Assembly (NCBI RefSeq): GCF_007995155.1
Contig: NZ_CP042593.1
Coordinates: 4,852,070-4,916,069, forward strand
DNA: 64,000 nucleotides
Reading direction: 5' to 3'
DNA from: Cytobacillus dafuensis
GTDB taxonomy: Bacteria > Bacillota > Bacilli > Bacillales > Cytobacillaceae
Shown piece by piece: positions 57,071-64,000 of the stretch. The stretch's first letter is position 1, and every line of letters begins with the position of its first letter. The notes below the pieces were generated by a model. The model worked only from the letters and a program-made list of their open reading frames with translations. It had not been told where the DNA came from and did no database searches. The position numbers were made by a program, and so were the translations under genes.

Positions 57071-58963
57071 CTATTCCTTTCCTGACACTTTGGCAATTCG
57101 TCCTTGCTCAATATAAACAAGCAAAATCGAAATATCAGCAGGGTTCACACCAGAGATTCGAGAGGCTTGTGCAATGGATAATGGCATAACTTCTTTTAAG
57201 TTATGTCTTGCCTCCATCGCAAGACCTGTAATAGCATCATAATCAATATTCTCAGGGATCTTTTTGTCTTCCATTTTCTTTAATCGTTCTACCTGCTGAA
57301 GCGACTTCTCGATATAGCCTTCATATTTAATTTGAATTTCCACTTGTTCTTCAACGTCCTGATCGAGCTTTTCTTCATCAGGAACGAGATTCCAAATATG
57401 CTCAAATGTCATTTCTGGCCTTTTCAGTAGGTCCGATGCCCGAATTCCATCCTTTAATTCACTACCGCCTTGGCTTTTTATTAACTCTTGGACATCCTTT
57501 GACGGTTTAAGGATAATATTTTTTAACCGCTCAATTTCTGCTTCAATCAATTGTTTCTTAGCAAGAAATTTTTTGTAACGCTCTTCACTAATAAGACCGA
57601 CGGAATATCCAAGCTCCGTTAATCGTAAATCGGCATTATCGTGGCGCAGCAATAAGCGATATTCAGCACGTGAAGTCAGCAAGCGGTATGGTTCCTGTGT
57701 TCCTTTTGTAATTAGGTCATCAATCATGACCCCAATATAGGCATCCGAACGGCTCAGAATAACCTCTTCTTTTCCTAAAATGTTCATAGCGGCGTTAATC
57801 CCTGCCATCAGACCCTGTGCAGCTGCTTCCTCATAGCCGGAAGTACCATTAATTTGCCCTGCCGTATATAAATTTTTTACCTTTTTCGTCTCTAATGTAG
57901 GCCATAGCTGAGTAGGTCTAACTGAATCATATTCAATCGCATACCCTGCACGCATCATTTTAGCATTCTCCAAGCCTGGAACACTTCGGAGGAGATCATG
58001 CTGAACTTCCTCTGGCAAGCTTGTCGATAAACCTTGAACATAAACCTCTTGCGTATTCCGCCCTTCCGGCTCTAAGAAAATTTGGTGGCGCGGTTTATCA
58101 TTGAAACGAACCACTTTATCTTCTATGGATGGACAATAACGCGGCCCTTTCCCTTTAATCATTCCTGAATACATCGGGGACCGGTGTAAATTGTCTTCGA
58201 TGATTTGATGGGTTCTTTCACTTGTATACGTAAGCCAGCATGGCAGCTGATCTGTAATAAATTTAGTCGTTTCATAGGAAAAAGCTAGCGGCGTATCATC
58301 ACCAGGTTGAATTTCTGTTTTACTATAATCAATTGTGTGACTGTTTACACGTGGAGGTGTACCTGTTTTAAAGCGTTCAAGCTCAAAACCGATTTCCTCA
58401 AGATGCTCCGAAAGCTTAATAGATGGCTGCTGATTATTCGGACCACTTGAATACTTCAGCTCCCCTAATATAATTTCTCCTCTTAAAAATGTCCCTGTCG
58501 TTATAATGACAGCTTTCGATTGATAGACGGCACCTGTTTTTGTAATAACCCCTTTACAAACACCATCTTCTACAATCAATTGCTCAACCATACCTTGAAT
58601 AAGCGTTAGATTCGGTTCATTTTCAAGCGTCTTTTTCATTTCATGCTGATACATAAACTTATCAGCCTGTGCTCTTAATGCCCGTACAGCTGGGCCTTTC
58701 CCTGTGTTCAGCATACGCATTTGGATATAGGTTTTATCTAGATTTTTAGCCATCTCCCCGCCCAAAGCGTCAATTTCTCTAACTACGGTCCCTTTTGCTG
58801 GTCCTCCGATTGACGGATTACATGGCATAAAAGCAACCATATCTAAATTAATGGTGACAACTAATGTCTTTGCTCCAATACGGGCGGACGCAAGGCCAGC
58901 TTCACAACCTGCATGACCTGCCCCGACGACAATGACATCATATGTTCCAGCTTCATATGGCAT
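57071..58963 (-). CDS. mnmG: tRNA uridine-5-carboxymethylaminomethyl modification enzyme MnmG
   Basis: A 630-aa FAD enzyme (GidA) that with MnmE builds cmnm5 on the wobble uridine of certain tRNAs. The FAD motif is [20 protein letters not shown] at about 9-28; [20 protein letters not shown] and [13 protein letters not shown] are family signatures; [20 protein letters not shown] and [11 protein letters not shown] follow. GGAGGC precedes ATG 58963, 46 bp after mnmE. Confidence 0.97.
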   Translation of the reverse strand: MPYEAGTYDVIVVGAGHAGCEAGLASARIGAKTLVVTINLDMVAFMPCNPSIGGPAKGTVVREIDALGGEMAKNLDKTYIQMRMLNTGKGPAVRALRAQADKFMYQHEMKKTLENEPNLTLIQGMVEQLIVEDGVCKGVITKTGAVYQSKAVIITTGTFLRGEIILGELKYSSGPNNQQPSIKLSEHLEEIGFELERFKTGTPPRVNSHTIDYSKTEIQPGDDTPLAFSYETTKFITDQLPCWLTYTSERTHQIIEDNLHRSPMYSGMIKGKGPRYCPSIEDKVVRFNDKPRHQIFLEPEGRNTQEVYVQGLSTSLPEEVQHDLLRSVPGLENAKMMRAGYAIEYDSVRPTQLWPTLETKKVKNLYTAGQINGTSGYEEAAAQGLMAGINAAMNILGKEEVILSRSDAYIGVMIDDLITKGTQEPYRLLTSRAEYRLLLRHDNADLRLTELGYSVGLISEERYKKFLAKKQLIEAEIERLKNIILKPSKDVQELIKSQGGSELKDGIRASDLLKRPEMTFEHIWNLVPDEEKLDQDVEEQVEIQIKYEGYIEKSLQQVERLKKMEDKKIPENIDYDAITGLAMEARHNLKEVMPLSIAQASRISGVNPADISILLVYIEQGRIAKVSGKE

Positions 58964-59009
58964 GATGCTGCCTCCTTTTGTTATTTCTAAAATATATGTC
59001 TCCGCTTCT

Positions 59010-60395
59010 CTATTTCCCTAAACAGAATTGGGAGAAGAGCTGATCGATTAAGCTTTCATGGACGCTATCTCCAATTATTTCTCCGAGAAGCTCCCATGTT
59101 CTAGTGTAATCAATTTGTACGATATCGATTGGTGTTCCAATTTCAACGGCCATAAGAGCATCTTCCATCGCATTTAATGCTTGATTCAATAACGCAATAT
59201 GTCTTGAATTGGATACATACGTCATATCCCTCGCTTCGATCGAGCCTTCGAAAAATAAAGAAGCAATTGCCTCTTCTAGTTCGTCTACTCCCTTATCTTC
59301 TAGTAAGGATGTCGAAACAAGCTTATGTTTTTGTGAAAGCTCATGAACACGGTTCATATCAATCTGCTGTGGCAAGTCTGTTTTATTCACTATGACAATA
59401 ACATCCATACCCTCAACAGCTTGAAATAAATTCTCATCTTCTTCCGTTAAAGCATCCGAATAATTAAGAACAAGCAAAATAAGATCCGCTTCTTTTAATA
59501 CTTGCCGGGATCTTTCCACACCGATTCGCTCAACAATATCTTCTGTTTCACGAATTCCTGCCGTATCCAATAATCTTAATGGCACACCACGAACATTCAC
59601 ATACTCTTCAATGACATCACGTGTCGTTCCTGGGATATCCGTAACAATTGCTTTATTTTCTTGTACAAGGCTATTCAATAATGAGGATTTCCCTACATTC
59701 GGACGCCCGACGATAACCGTTGATAAGCCCTCACGTAAAATTTTCCCTTGATGAGATGTACGGAGAAGTGTTTCAATCTCCTCTTTGACATAGGTGCCCT
59801 TTTCTAATAAAAGCTGATGGGTCATCTCTTCAACATCATCATATTCAGGATAGTCAATATTCACTTCTACATGTGCAAGCGTCCCTAAAATTTCCTGCCG
59901 CAGCTTAGTAATAAGCTTAGAAAGACGCCCTTCCATTTGACCTAGAGCGACATTCATTGCTCGATCGGTTTTTGCCCGAATTAAATCCATCACTGCTTCC
60001 GCTTGCGATAAATCAATCCGTCCATTTAAGAAGGCTCTTTTCGTAAATTCACCTGGCTCTGCAAGTCTTGCCCCATTACTTAAAAGCAGCTGAAGCACCC
60101 GGTTTACCGATGCAATCCCACCATGGCAATTAATTTCAACTACATCCTCTTTCGTAAAGGTTTTCGGAGCCTTCATAACCGAAACCATTACTTCTTCAGC
60201 AATTTCATTCGTCTTCGGATCAATCATTTGGCCATAGTGAATAGTGTGTGACGCTACCCCTTTAAGCCTTTTTTCTCCAACCCCTTTAAACATCTTGTCC
60301 GCTATTGCTATGGCATTATCACCACTCAACCTCACAATAGCAATGGCTCCTTCTCCCATTGGTGTTGATATGGCTGCAATTGTATCAAACTCCAT
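59010..60395 (-). CDS. mnmE: tRNA modification GTPase MnmE
   Basis: A 461-aa GTPase, partner of MnmG. The N-terminal tetrahydrofolate domain starts [20 protein letters not shown]. The G domain has [20 protein letters not shown] (G1, about 224), [20 protein letters not shown] (G3) and VNKTDL (G4). The C-terminus QFCLGK carries the conserved C-x-G-K. GAGGTGG precedes ATG 60395. First gene of mnmE-mnmG-rsmG. Confidence 0.97.
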   Translation of the reverse strand: MEFDTIAAISTPMGEGAIAIVRLSGDNAIAIADKMFKGVGEKRLKGVASHTIHYGQMIDPKTNEIAEEVMVSVMKAPKTFTKEDVVEINCHGGIASVNRVLQLLLSNGARLAEPGEFTKRAFLNGRIDLSQAEAVMDLIRAKTDRAMNVALGQMEGRLSKLITKLRQEILGTLAHVEVNIDYPEYDDVEEMTHQLLLEKGTYVKEEIETLLRTSHQGKILREGLSTVIVGRPNVGKSSLLNSLVQENKAIVTDIPGTTRDVIEEYVNVRGVPLRLLDTAGIRETEDIVERIGVERSRQVLKEADLILLVLNYSDALTEEDENLFQAVEGMDVIVIVNKTDLPQQIDMNRVHELSQKHKLVSTSLLEDKGVDELEEAIASLFFEGSIEARDMTYVSNSRHIALLNQALNAMEDALMAVEIGTPIDIVQIDYTRTWELLGEIIGDSVHESLIDQLFSQFCLGK

Positions 60396-60435
60396 TCATT
60401 CCACCTCGTTTCATTCACGGTTTTATCTATTATAA

Positions 60436-60672
60436 AAAAGCGCAAGCGCCTTCGGAACAATCAAAGAACAGATTGTTCCTGCGATGCCTATTCGCAGAAG
60501 CTTTCCTTTGTGCTCACCCCCGACAAGCATAAGACAGGCCGACGAGAAGGTTGTTCTTTAACCTTCTTGGCGGACTGACTTATGACCTCGAGGTCGACAA
60601 AAACGCGACGTCCTGTCGCATTGTCGACACTAGTGCATCCTGCATGTCGGGGGTAGACGCTGGGGCTAGACA
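60436..60672. repeat. Dispersed Bacillus-type palindromic repeat, copy C, with nested ACGTCCTGT hairpins
   Basis: Starts AAAAGCGCAAGCGCCTTCGG, contains CGACAAGCATAAGACAGGCC, GAAGGTTGTTCTTTAACCTT and GGACTGACTTATGACCTCGA, and ends GCTGGGGCTAGACA. Nested inside at 60605-60619 is GCG-ACGTCCTGT-CGC, with TGCATCCTGCATG after it. Confidence 0.78.
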
Positions 60673-60810
60673 TTTCTTTAACTCGAAAAAAGTTATTTTT
60701 ATTTTTTAGTCATATCAATATTTATTTCTCCAAATTAATAGAATATCACATGACTTTTTTTTAGAAAACAAGTATGACTTTTTAATAAAAATTTTGATGC
60801 CGCCCAAAAC

Positions 60811-60895
60811 TTGTCCACAAGATTAACTTTTTTAGATCAAGATTCTTTATCCACAATCACCAAGAATAAATATGTTTTATTTTAACTTATCCACA
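60811..60895 (+). promoter_or_regulatory. DnaA-box cluster between jag and mnmE
   Basis: TTGTCCACA at 60811, TTATCCACA at 60847 and TTATCCACA at 60887, all in one orientation within 85 bp. The rest of the 60396-60984 gap is the repeat at 60436-60672 and A/T-rich sequence; no gene is supported. Confidence 0.75.
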
Positions 60896-60946
60896 TGTGA
60901 ATAACAATAATAGCAACGATTTCTTCCGATACCCTTTTTTAATTGG

Positions 60947-60979
60947 CAAAAAAAGAACCCAATCATTTGATTGGGTTCC
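60947..60979 (-). terminator. Terminator of the rnpA-yidC-jag unit
   Basis: GAACCCAATCA / TGATTGGGTTC with a 2-nt loop extension, then TTTTTTT on the minus strand, 6 bp after the jag stop. Confidence 0.9.
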
Positions 60980-60984
60980 TAACA

Positions 60985-61605
60985 TTATTTATTTGGCGCA
61001 ATCACAAGATGGCGATGCGGATCATTTCCACTGGAATAAGTTTTTATCTTCTTATTCTCTGCTAAAGCCGCATGAATCACCTTACGTTCATAGGATGGCA
61101 TCGGCTCTAAAGCCACATTTTCTCCTGTTTTAATTGCCTTGTGTGCAAGCCGTTCAGCTAGCTGAATAAGGGTTTCGTTTCGTCTTTTGCGATAATCCTC
61201 TGCATCGAGCAAAACATTCAAATATTGATCTGAATATCTATTCATAACTAGCTGGGTTAAATATTGTAATGAATTTAAAGTCTGTCCTCTTTTTCCTATG
61301 AATAAGGCTATTTTATCCCCTGAGAGAATAAATTGGATGTTCCGTCCATCATGTATTACGTCAATTTCAATTTGAGCACCCATTTTTTCACTTACATCTA
61401 AGAGGAACTTCTTACCTTCTTCAATCGGATCTTGCTTCTTAACAACTTTAACAATTGCAGGTCGTGAACCAAAAATTCCAAAAATGCCCTTTTTACCTTC
61501 GTCGACAATAGTAATTTCTGCGCGATCTTCGGATGTCTGTAACTGAGCTAGAGCAGACTTTACTGCTTCATCGACGGTAGTCCCCGTAGCAGTTACTTGT
61601 TTCAC
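60985..61605 (-). CDS. jag: RNA-binding protein Jag (KhpB/EloR)
   Basis: A 206-aa protein. The N-terminal Jag domain is [20 protein letters not shown] to about residue 50, the KH domain has [20 protein letters not shown] (about 105-124), and the R3H domain [20 protein letters not shown] ends the protein. It binds RNA with KhpA and affects cell elongation and division. The GTG start overlaps the yidC stop (GTGA), so translation is coupled. Confidence 0.95.
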   Translation of the reverse strand: MKQVTATGTTVDEAVKSALAQLQTSEDRAEITIVDEGKKGIFGIFGSRPAIVKVVKKQDPIEEGKKFLLDVSEKMGAQIEIDVIHDGRNIQFILSGDKIALFIGKRGQTLNSLQYLTQLVMNRYSDQYLNVLLDAEDYRKRRNETLIQLAERLAHKAIKTGENVALEPMPSYERKVIHAALAENKKIKTYSSGNDPHRHLVIAPNK

Positions 61606-62378
61606 TTTTTTGCTCCTCCTGCTTTACCGGATGCTGTCGCTTTAAGCTCCGGACCTTTAATAAAATAAGTCTGAGCAATCATAAAGATATTACCTACTAC
61701 CCAGTACAATGAAAGTGCTGCCGGGAATTTGATGGCAAAAACGACGATCATAATCGGCATTAGCCAAAGCATCATCGCCATTTGCGGGTTTTGATTAGCT
61801 GTTCCAGCCATCATCATCTTTTGCTGAATGAAAGTTGTAACACCTGCGATGAGCGGCAATATATAATACGGATCCGGAGAACCAAGCTCAAACCATAAAA
61901 ATGAATGAGCCTTAATTTCTTGTGTTCGGGAAATCGCATGGTAAAACCCAATTAAAATTGGCATTTGAATTAATAATGGGAAACATCCAGCTAATGGATT
62001 TACCCCGTGCTGTTGAAATAATGCCATCGTTTCCTGCTGCAGCTGTTGCTGCGTTTTTTGATCCTTTGAGCTGTACTTCTCTTTTAATTTTTTCATTTCA
62101 GGCTGTATGGCCTGCATTGCCTTTGAGCTTTTTGTCTGTTTAATCATTAATGGGAGCAATACTAGGCGAATGGTAAGTGTTACGAGAATAATCGATAAGC
62201 CATAGTTGCCTCCTGTAATTTCTGCAACCTTTATAATAAAAAGTGAAAGCGGATAAACAATGTACTGATTCCAAAAGCCTTCGCTCTGGGATGTAATCGG
62301 CTGATTAATTTCTGAACAGCCTGATAGTAGCGCCATCATAAAAATTAAACCGATTACTAGAAATATTCTTTTCTTCAA
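61602..62378 (-). CDS. yidC: Membrane protein insertase YidC (SpoIIIJ)
   Basis: A 258-aa lipoprotein insertase that places membrane proteins with or without Sec and is needed for forespore engulfment-stage signalling. AGGAGG lies seven bases before TTG 62378, giving [20 protein letters not shown] with the lipobox LLSGC; the 28-residue extension to 62462 has no ribosome-binding site. Five further helices follow, with [20 protein letters not shown] holding the conserved Arg of the hydrophilic groove and [19 protein letters not shown]. Confidence 0.96.
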   Translation of the reverse strand: MKKRIFLVIGLIFMMALLSGCSEINQPITSQSEGFWNQYIVYPLSLFIIKVAEITGGNYGLSIILVTLTIRLVLLPLMIKQTKSSKAMQAIQPEMKKLKEKYSSKDQKTQQQLQQETMALFQQHGVNPLAGCFPLLIQMPILIGFYHAISRTQEIKAHSFLWFELGSPDPYYILPLIAGVTTFIQQKMMMAGTANQNPQMAMMLWLMPIMIVVFAIKFPAALSLYWVVGNIFMIAQTYFIKGPELKATASGKAGGAKK

Positions 62379-62591
62379 ACGGTTATTCCTCCTTACTGCT
62401 ATGAAAATTGTATATGAAAAATGTATCTCCACATTTATCGCCTTCTGAAAAGCTTTGATCACTTTACCAATTCAGAAGATTATGGAAAACAAACTTAAAT
62501 ACATAGTAACATTTTTAAAAGATCATGTCTTTTATAAAGAAAATATGTTAATTGGTGATATTTGATTTCATTCTCGGCTTTTAAACTATGA

Positions 62592-62957
62592 CTATTTATC
62601 ATTATTGCCAGGCATTTGTTTAGTCAAAACCTTTGAAATCTTTAATACATGCATGAGACTCTTTTTTATTTCATGAAATTCCATATCAGCAACTGGCTTT
62701 CGCGCAATAATAATATAATCGTATTGATTATGTATCTCATGTTCCAGCTCATGAAAAGCCTGACGAACATATCGTTTGATCTGATTTCTTGTTACAGCAT
62801 TTCCAATCTTTTTGCTCACAGAAAGGCCAATGCGAAAATGCTCTTGATCTGGCTTTTTAAGCGAGTATACAACGAATTGCCGATTTGCAAATGATTTTCC
62901 TTTTTTAAAGGCTTCTTGGAATTCTTTATTTTTTTTTACTCTAAATTCTTTTTTCAT
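62592..62957 (-). CDS. rnpA: Ribonuclease P protein component
   Basis: A 121-aa protein subunit of RNase P, which matures the 5' end of tRNA. It opens [20 protein letters not shown]; the RNA-binding helix region is [20 protein letters not shown]. The usual RNR motif reads RNQ here, with Gln in place of the second Arg. AGGTAAAGG precedes ATG 62957. It follows rpmH beyond a hairpin and precedes yidC by 213 bp. Confidence 0.95.
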   Translation of the reverse strand: MKKEFRVKKNKEFQEAFKKGKSFANRQFVVYSLKKPDQEHFRIGLSVSKKIGNAVTRNQIKRYVRQAFHELEHEIHNQYDYIIIARKPVADMEFHEIKKSLMHVLKISKVLTKQMPGNNDK

Positions 62958-63030
62958 GACCTTTACCTACCCTTTCATAGAAAAGCGTAAGCTCACTTAC
63001 AATGGAAAAAATATTTTCTATTAGATTATG

Positions 63031-63060
63031 GAAAAAAAGACCACTGACGTTTCAGTGGCC
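63031..63060 (-). terminator. Terminator or attenuator after rpmH
   Basis: GGCCACTGAA / TTCAGTGG-like stem (CCACTGA / TCAGTGG) followed by TTTTTTT on the minus strand; starts at the rpmH stop codon and must be partly read through if rnpA lacks its own promoter. Confidence 0.8.
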
Positions 63061-63194
63061 TAAGCAGATAATACTTTTCTTCCTTTACGGCGGCGACGAG
63101 CTAGGACGTTACGTCCGTTCGGAGTACTCATGCGGCTGCGGAATCCATGAACCTTACTTCTTTTACGTTTGCTTGGTTGGTAAGTTCTTTTCAT
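63060..63194 (-). CDS. rpmH: 50S ribosomal protein bL34
   Basis: A 44-aa basic protein too short for a usual length cut-off: [20 protein letters not shown], then [20 protein letters not shown] and VLSA. This is the canonical bL34 sequence. GGAGGTGTC lies before ATG 63194. It is the gene nearest the origin on this side, divergent from where dnaA should begin. Confidence 0.98.
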   Translation of the reverse strand: MKRTYQPSKRKRSKVHGFRSRMSTPNGRNVLARRRRKGRKVLSA

Positions 63195-63521
63195 TATATG
63201 ACACCTCCCTGAGGAATAGCTGTTAAAGACAGTCTTACTAATTATAAAGATGTAACTAGAAAGTTGTCAACTGGAAGAATATCGTATGCGCCTTAATCAG
63301 ACTCAGACCCCTCTAATTTTTTTATAAGCCTTGTGTCTAAAAGATTTTGGCGCAACAAAAGCCCCTATTTATGAAGCTAGGCAATTTTTTATTCGAAAAA
63401 GCTATTCTTATTTATTTTTAATTTCCACCTAGAAATTTTAACCTCTTTTTAAAGCTCTGTCACTCAAAAATTTGTTTATTATAAAAGTAATTTTCTCCAG
63501 TTATTTGTTATTACTTCACTA

Positions 63522-63785
63522 TGTGGATAATTTTTCGACAAGTTTTTTATTATCCACAACACATATTGACAGCTTCTTCACACAATCAATCATTGTGGAC
63601 AATTTTAGTCCACACGCTCTTATACTTGTGGATAAAATCTGAAAAACCGTTGCACCTCTTAGGAATATCTGTTATCATATTTGTGTTTTCACACTTAATA
63701 ATTCAATGTGTATAACTCCATTATCCACAGAGTGTGGATAACATGTGGATGAGTTATTCCATGAGGTTGTAAAATCTTGTCCACA
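63522..63785. promoter_or_regulatory. oriC upstream DnaA-box region
   Basis: Boxes on either strand: TGTGGATAA 63522, TTATCCACA 63550, TGTGGACAA 63594, TGTGGATAA 63627, TGTGTATAA 63707, TTATCCACA 63721, TGTGGATAA 63733, TGTGGATGA 63744, TTGTCCACA 63777. Looser ones flank (for example TTTTCCACA 63833). This density between rpmH and the expected dnaA start identifies the left part of oriC. The 63195-63521 stretch holds the rpmH promoter and no gene. Confidence 0.92.
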
Positions 63786-63863
63786 GATAGTGGATATTGT
63801 CGAAATCCTGTTTATCTTCCTTATTATATGTTTTTCCACATACACAGGCTTGTATATTAATAC

Positions 63864-63906
63864 AAAATATAGGTTGTACTGGTTGTATAGCCTATATTTT
63901 TTTGGC
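63864..63906 (+). terminator. Terminator-like hairpin in the expected dnaA leader
   Basis: AAAATATAGG / CCTATATTTT perfect 10-bp stem with a 17-nt loop, followed by TTTTTT-rich sequence on the plus strand, about 100 bp before the window end, where GCAAAGGGGGG looks like a ribosome-binding site. Confidence 0.6.
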
Positions 63907-64000
63907 ATGTATCATTCTAAAGCACTTGATCGCAGTGTATGAATGCAATACATCCAAAGCTGCATTTTCTTTAATAGCAAATAGCAAAGGGGGGCTATCA

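Noticed and set aside
60488..60673. 61-codon minus-strand frame upstream of mnmE
   Set aside because: Translation of the dispersed repeat; shares residues with the frame at 49747-49950 for that reason.

Overview
The window is a piece of a low-GC, endospore-forming Bacillaceae chromosome (Bacillus sensu lato; genus not resolvable by eye) that runs up to the replication origin. The right half has the gene order of the B. subtilis region left of dnaA, read on the minus strand: rpmH-rnpA-yidC(spoIIIJ)-jag-mnmE-mnmG-rsmG-noc-parA-parB-yyaC-mscS-ychF-rpsF/ssb/rpsR-yybS-gdpP-rplI-dnaB-purA-tRNAs-walRKHIJ-htrA-rlmH. The last 0.5 kb is packed with DnaA boxes and ends just before where dnaA should start on the plus strand. 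Two perfect parS sites (inside parB and walK) and two further DnaA-box clusters (beside rlmH, and between jag and mnmE) fit an origin-proximal position.

Layout. 1-7.4 kb is accessory: the end of an E. coli-type FadR regulator followed by a fatty-acid hydroxylase, two adjacent unknown proteins that look paralogous, a frameshifted DUF11-like surface-protein relic, an unannotated 50-aa membrane peptide, an EamA transporter, an ECF S-component, a metallo-hydrolase, and a VOC protein with a MarR regulator that share a near-identical operator. proC follows. 8.7-21.2 kb is an island flanked by direct repeats: the left repeat is a three-times-deleted remnant of the RNA methyltransferase/GIY-YIG locus that is intact at the right end.

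Inside the island (9.1-17.4 kb) lies the most interesting set: three CgeB-like glycosyltransferases with C-terminal LysM domains (one also fused to a second LysM and a NodB deacetylase), a deacetylase with a stalk-like N-terminal region, a YlxY-type deacetylase lacking the catalytic Asp, a LysM-lytic transglycosylase and a MurF-like ligase missing its first domain. None has a signal peptide, and each of the three transcription units has an AC-N16/17-CATANNNTA sigma-K-like promoter. I infer a mother-cell, late-sporulation system that builds or modifies a spore-surface or cortex-associated glycan. phoD with a four-repeat Pho box, and a secreted subtilisin, follow.

Other themes. Phosphate starvation: phoD and a phoX-tatA operon, both Tat-dependent and both behind Pho-box-like repeats, but 25 kb apart. 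Cell wall: walRKHIJ with a neighbouring LysM-G5-M23 endopeptidase. Purines: purA behind a paired PurBox. Several families of small interspersed palindromic repeats recur in the gaps, including a hairpin with a constant ACGTCCTGT loop and covarying stem. Starts were moved from the longest reading frame to the ribosome-binding-site-supported codon wherever the sequence justified it.
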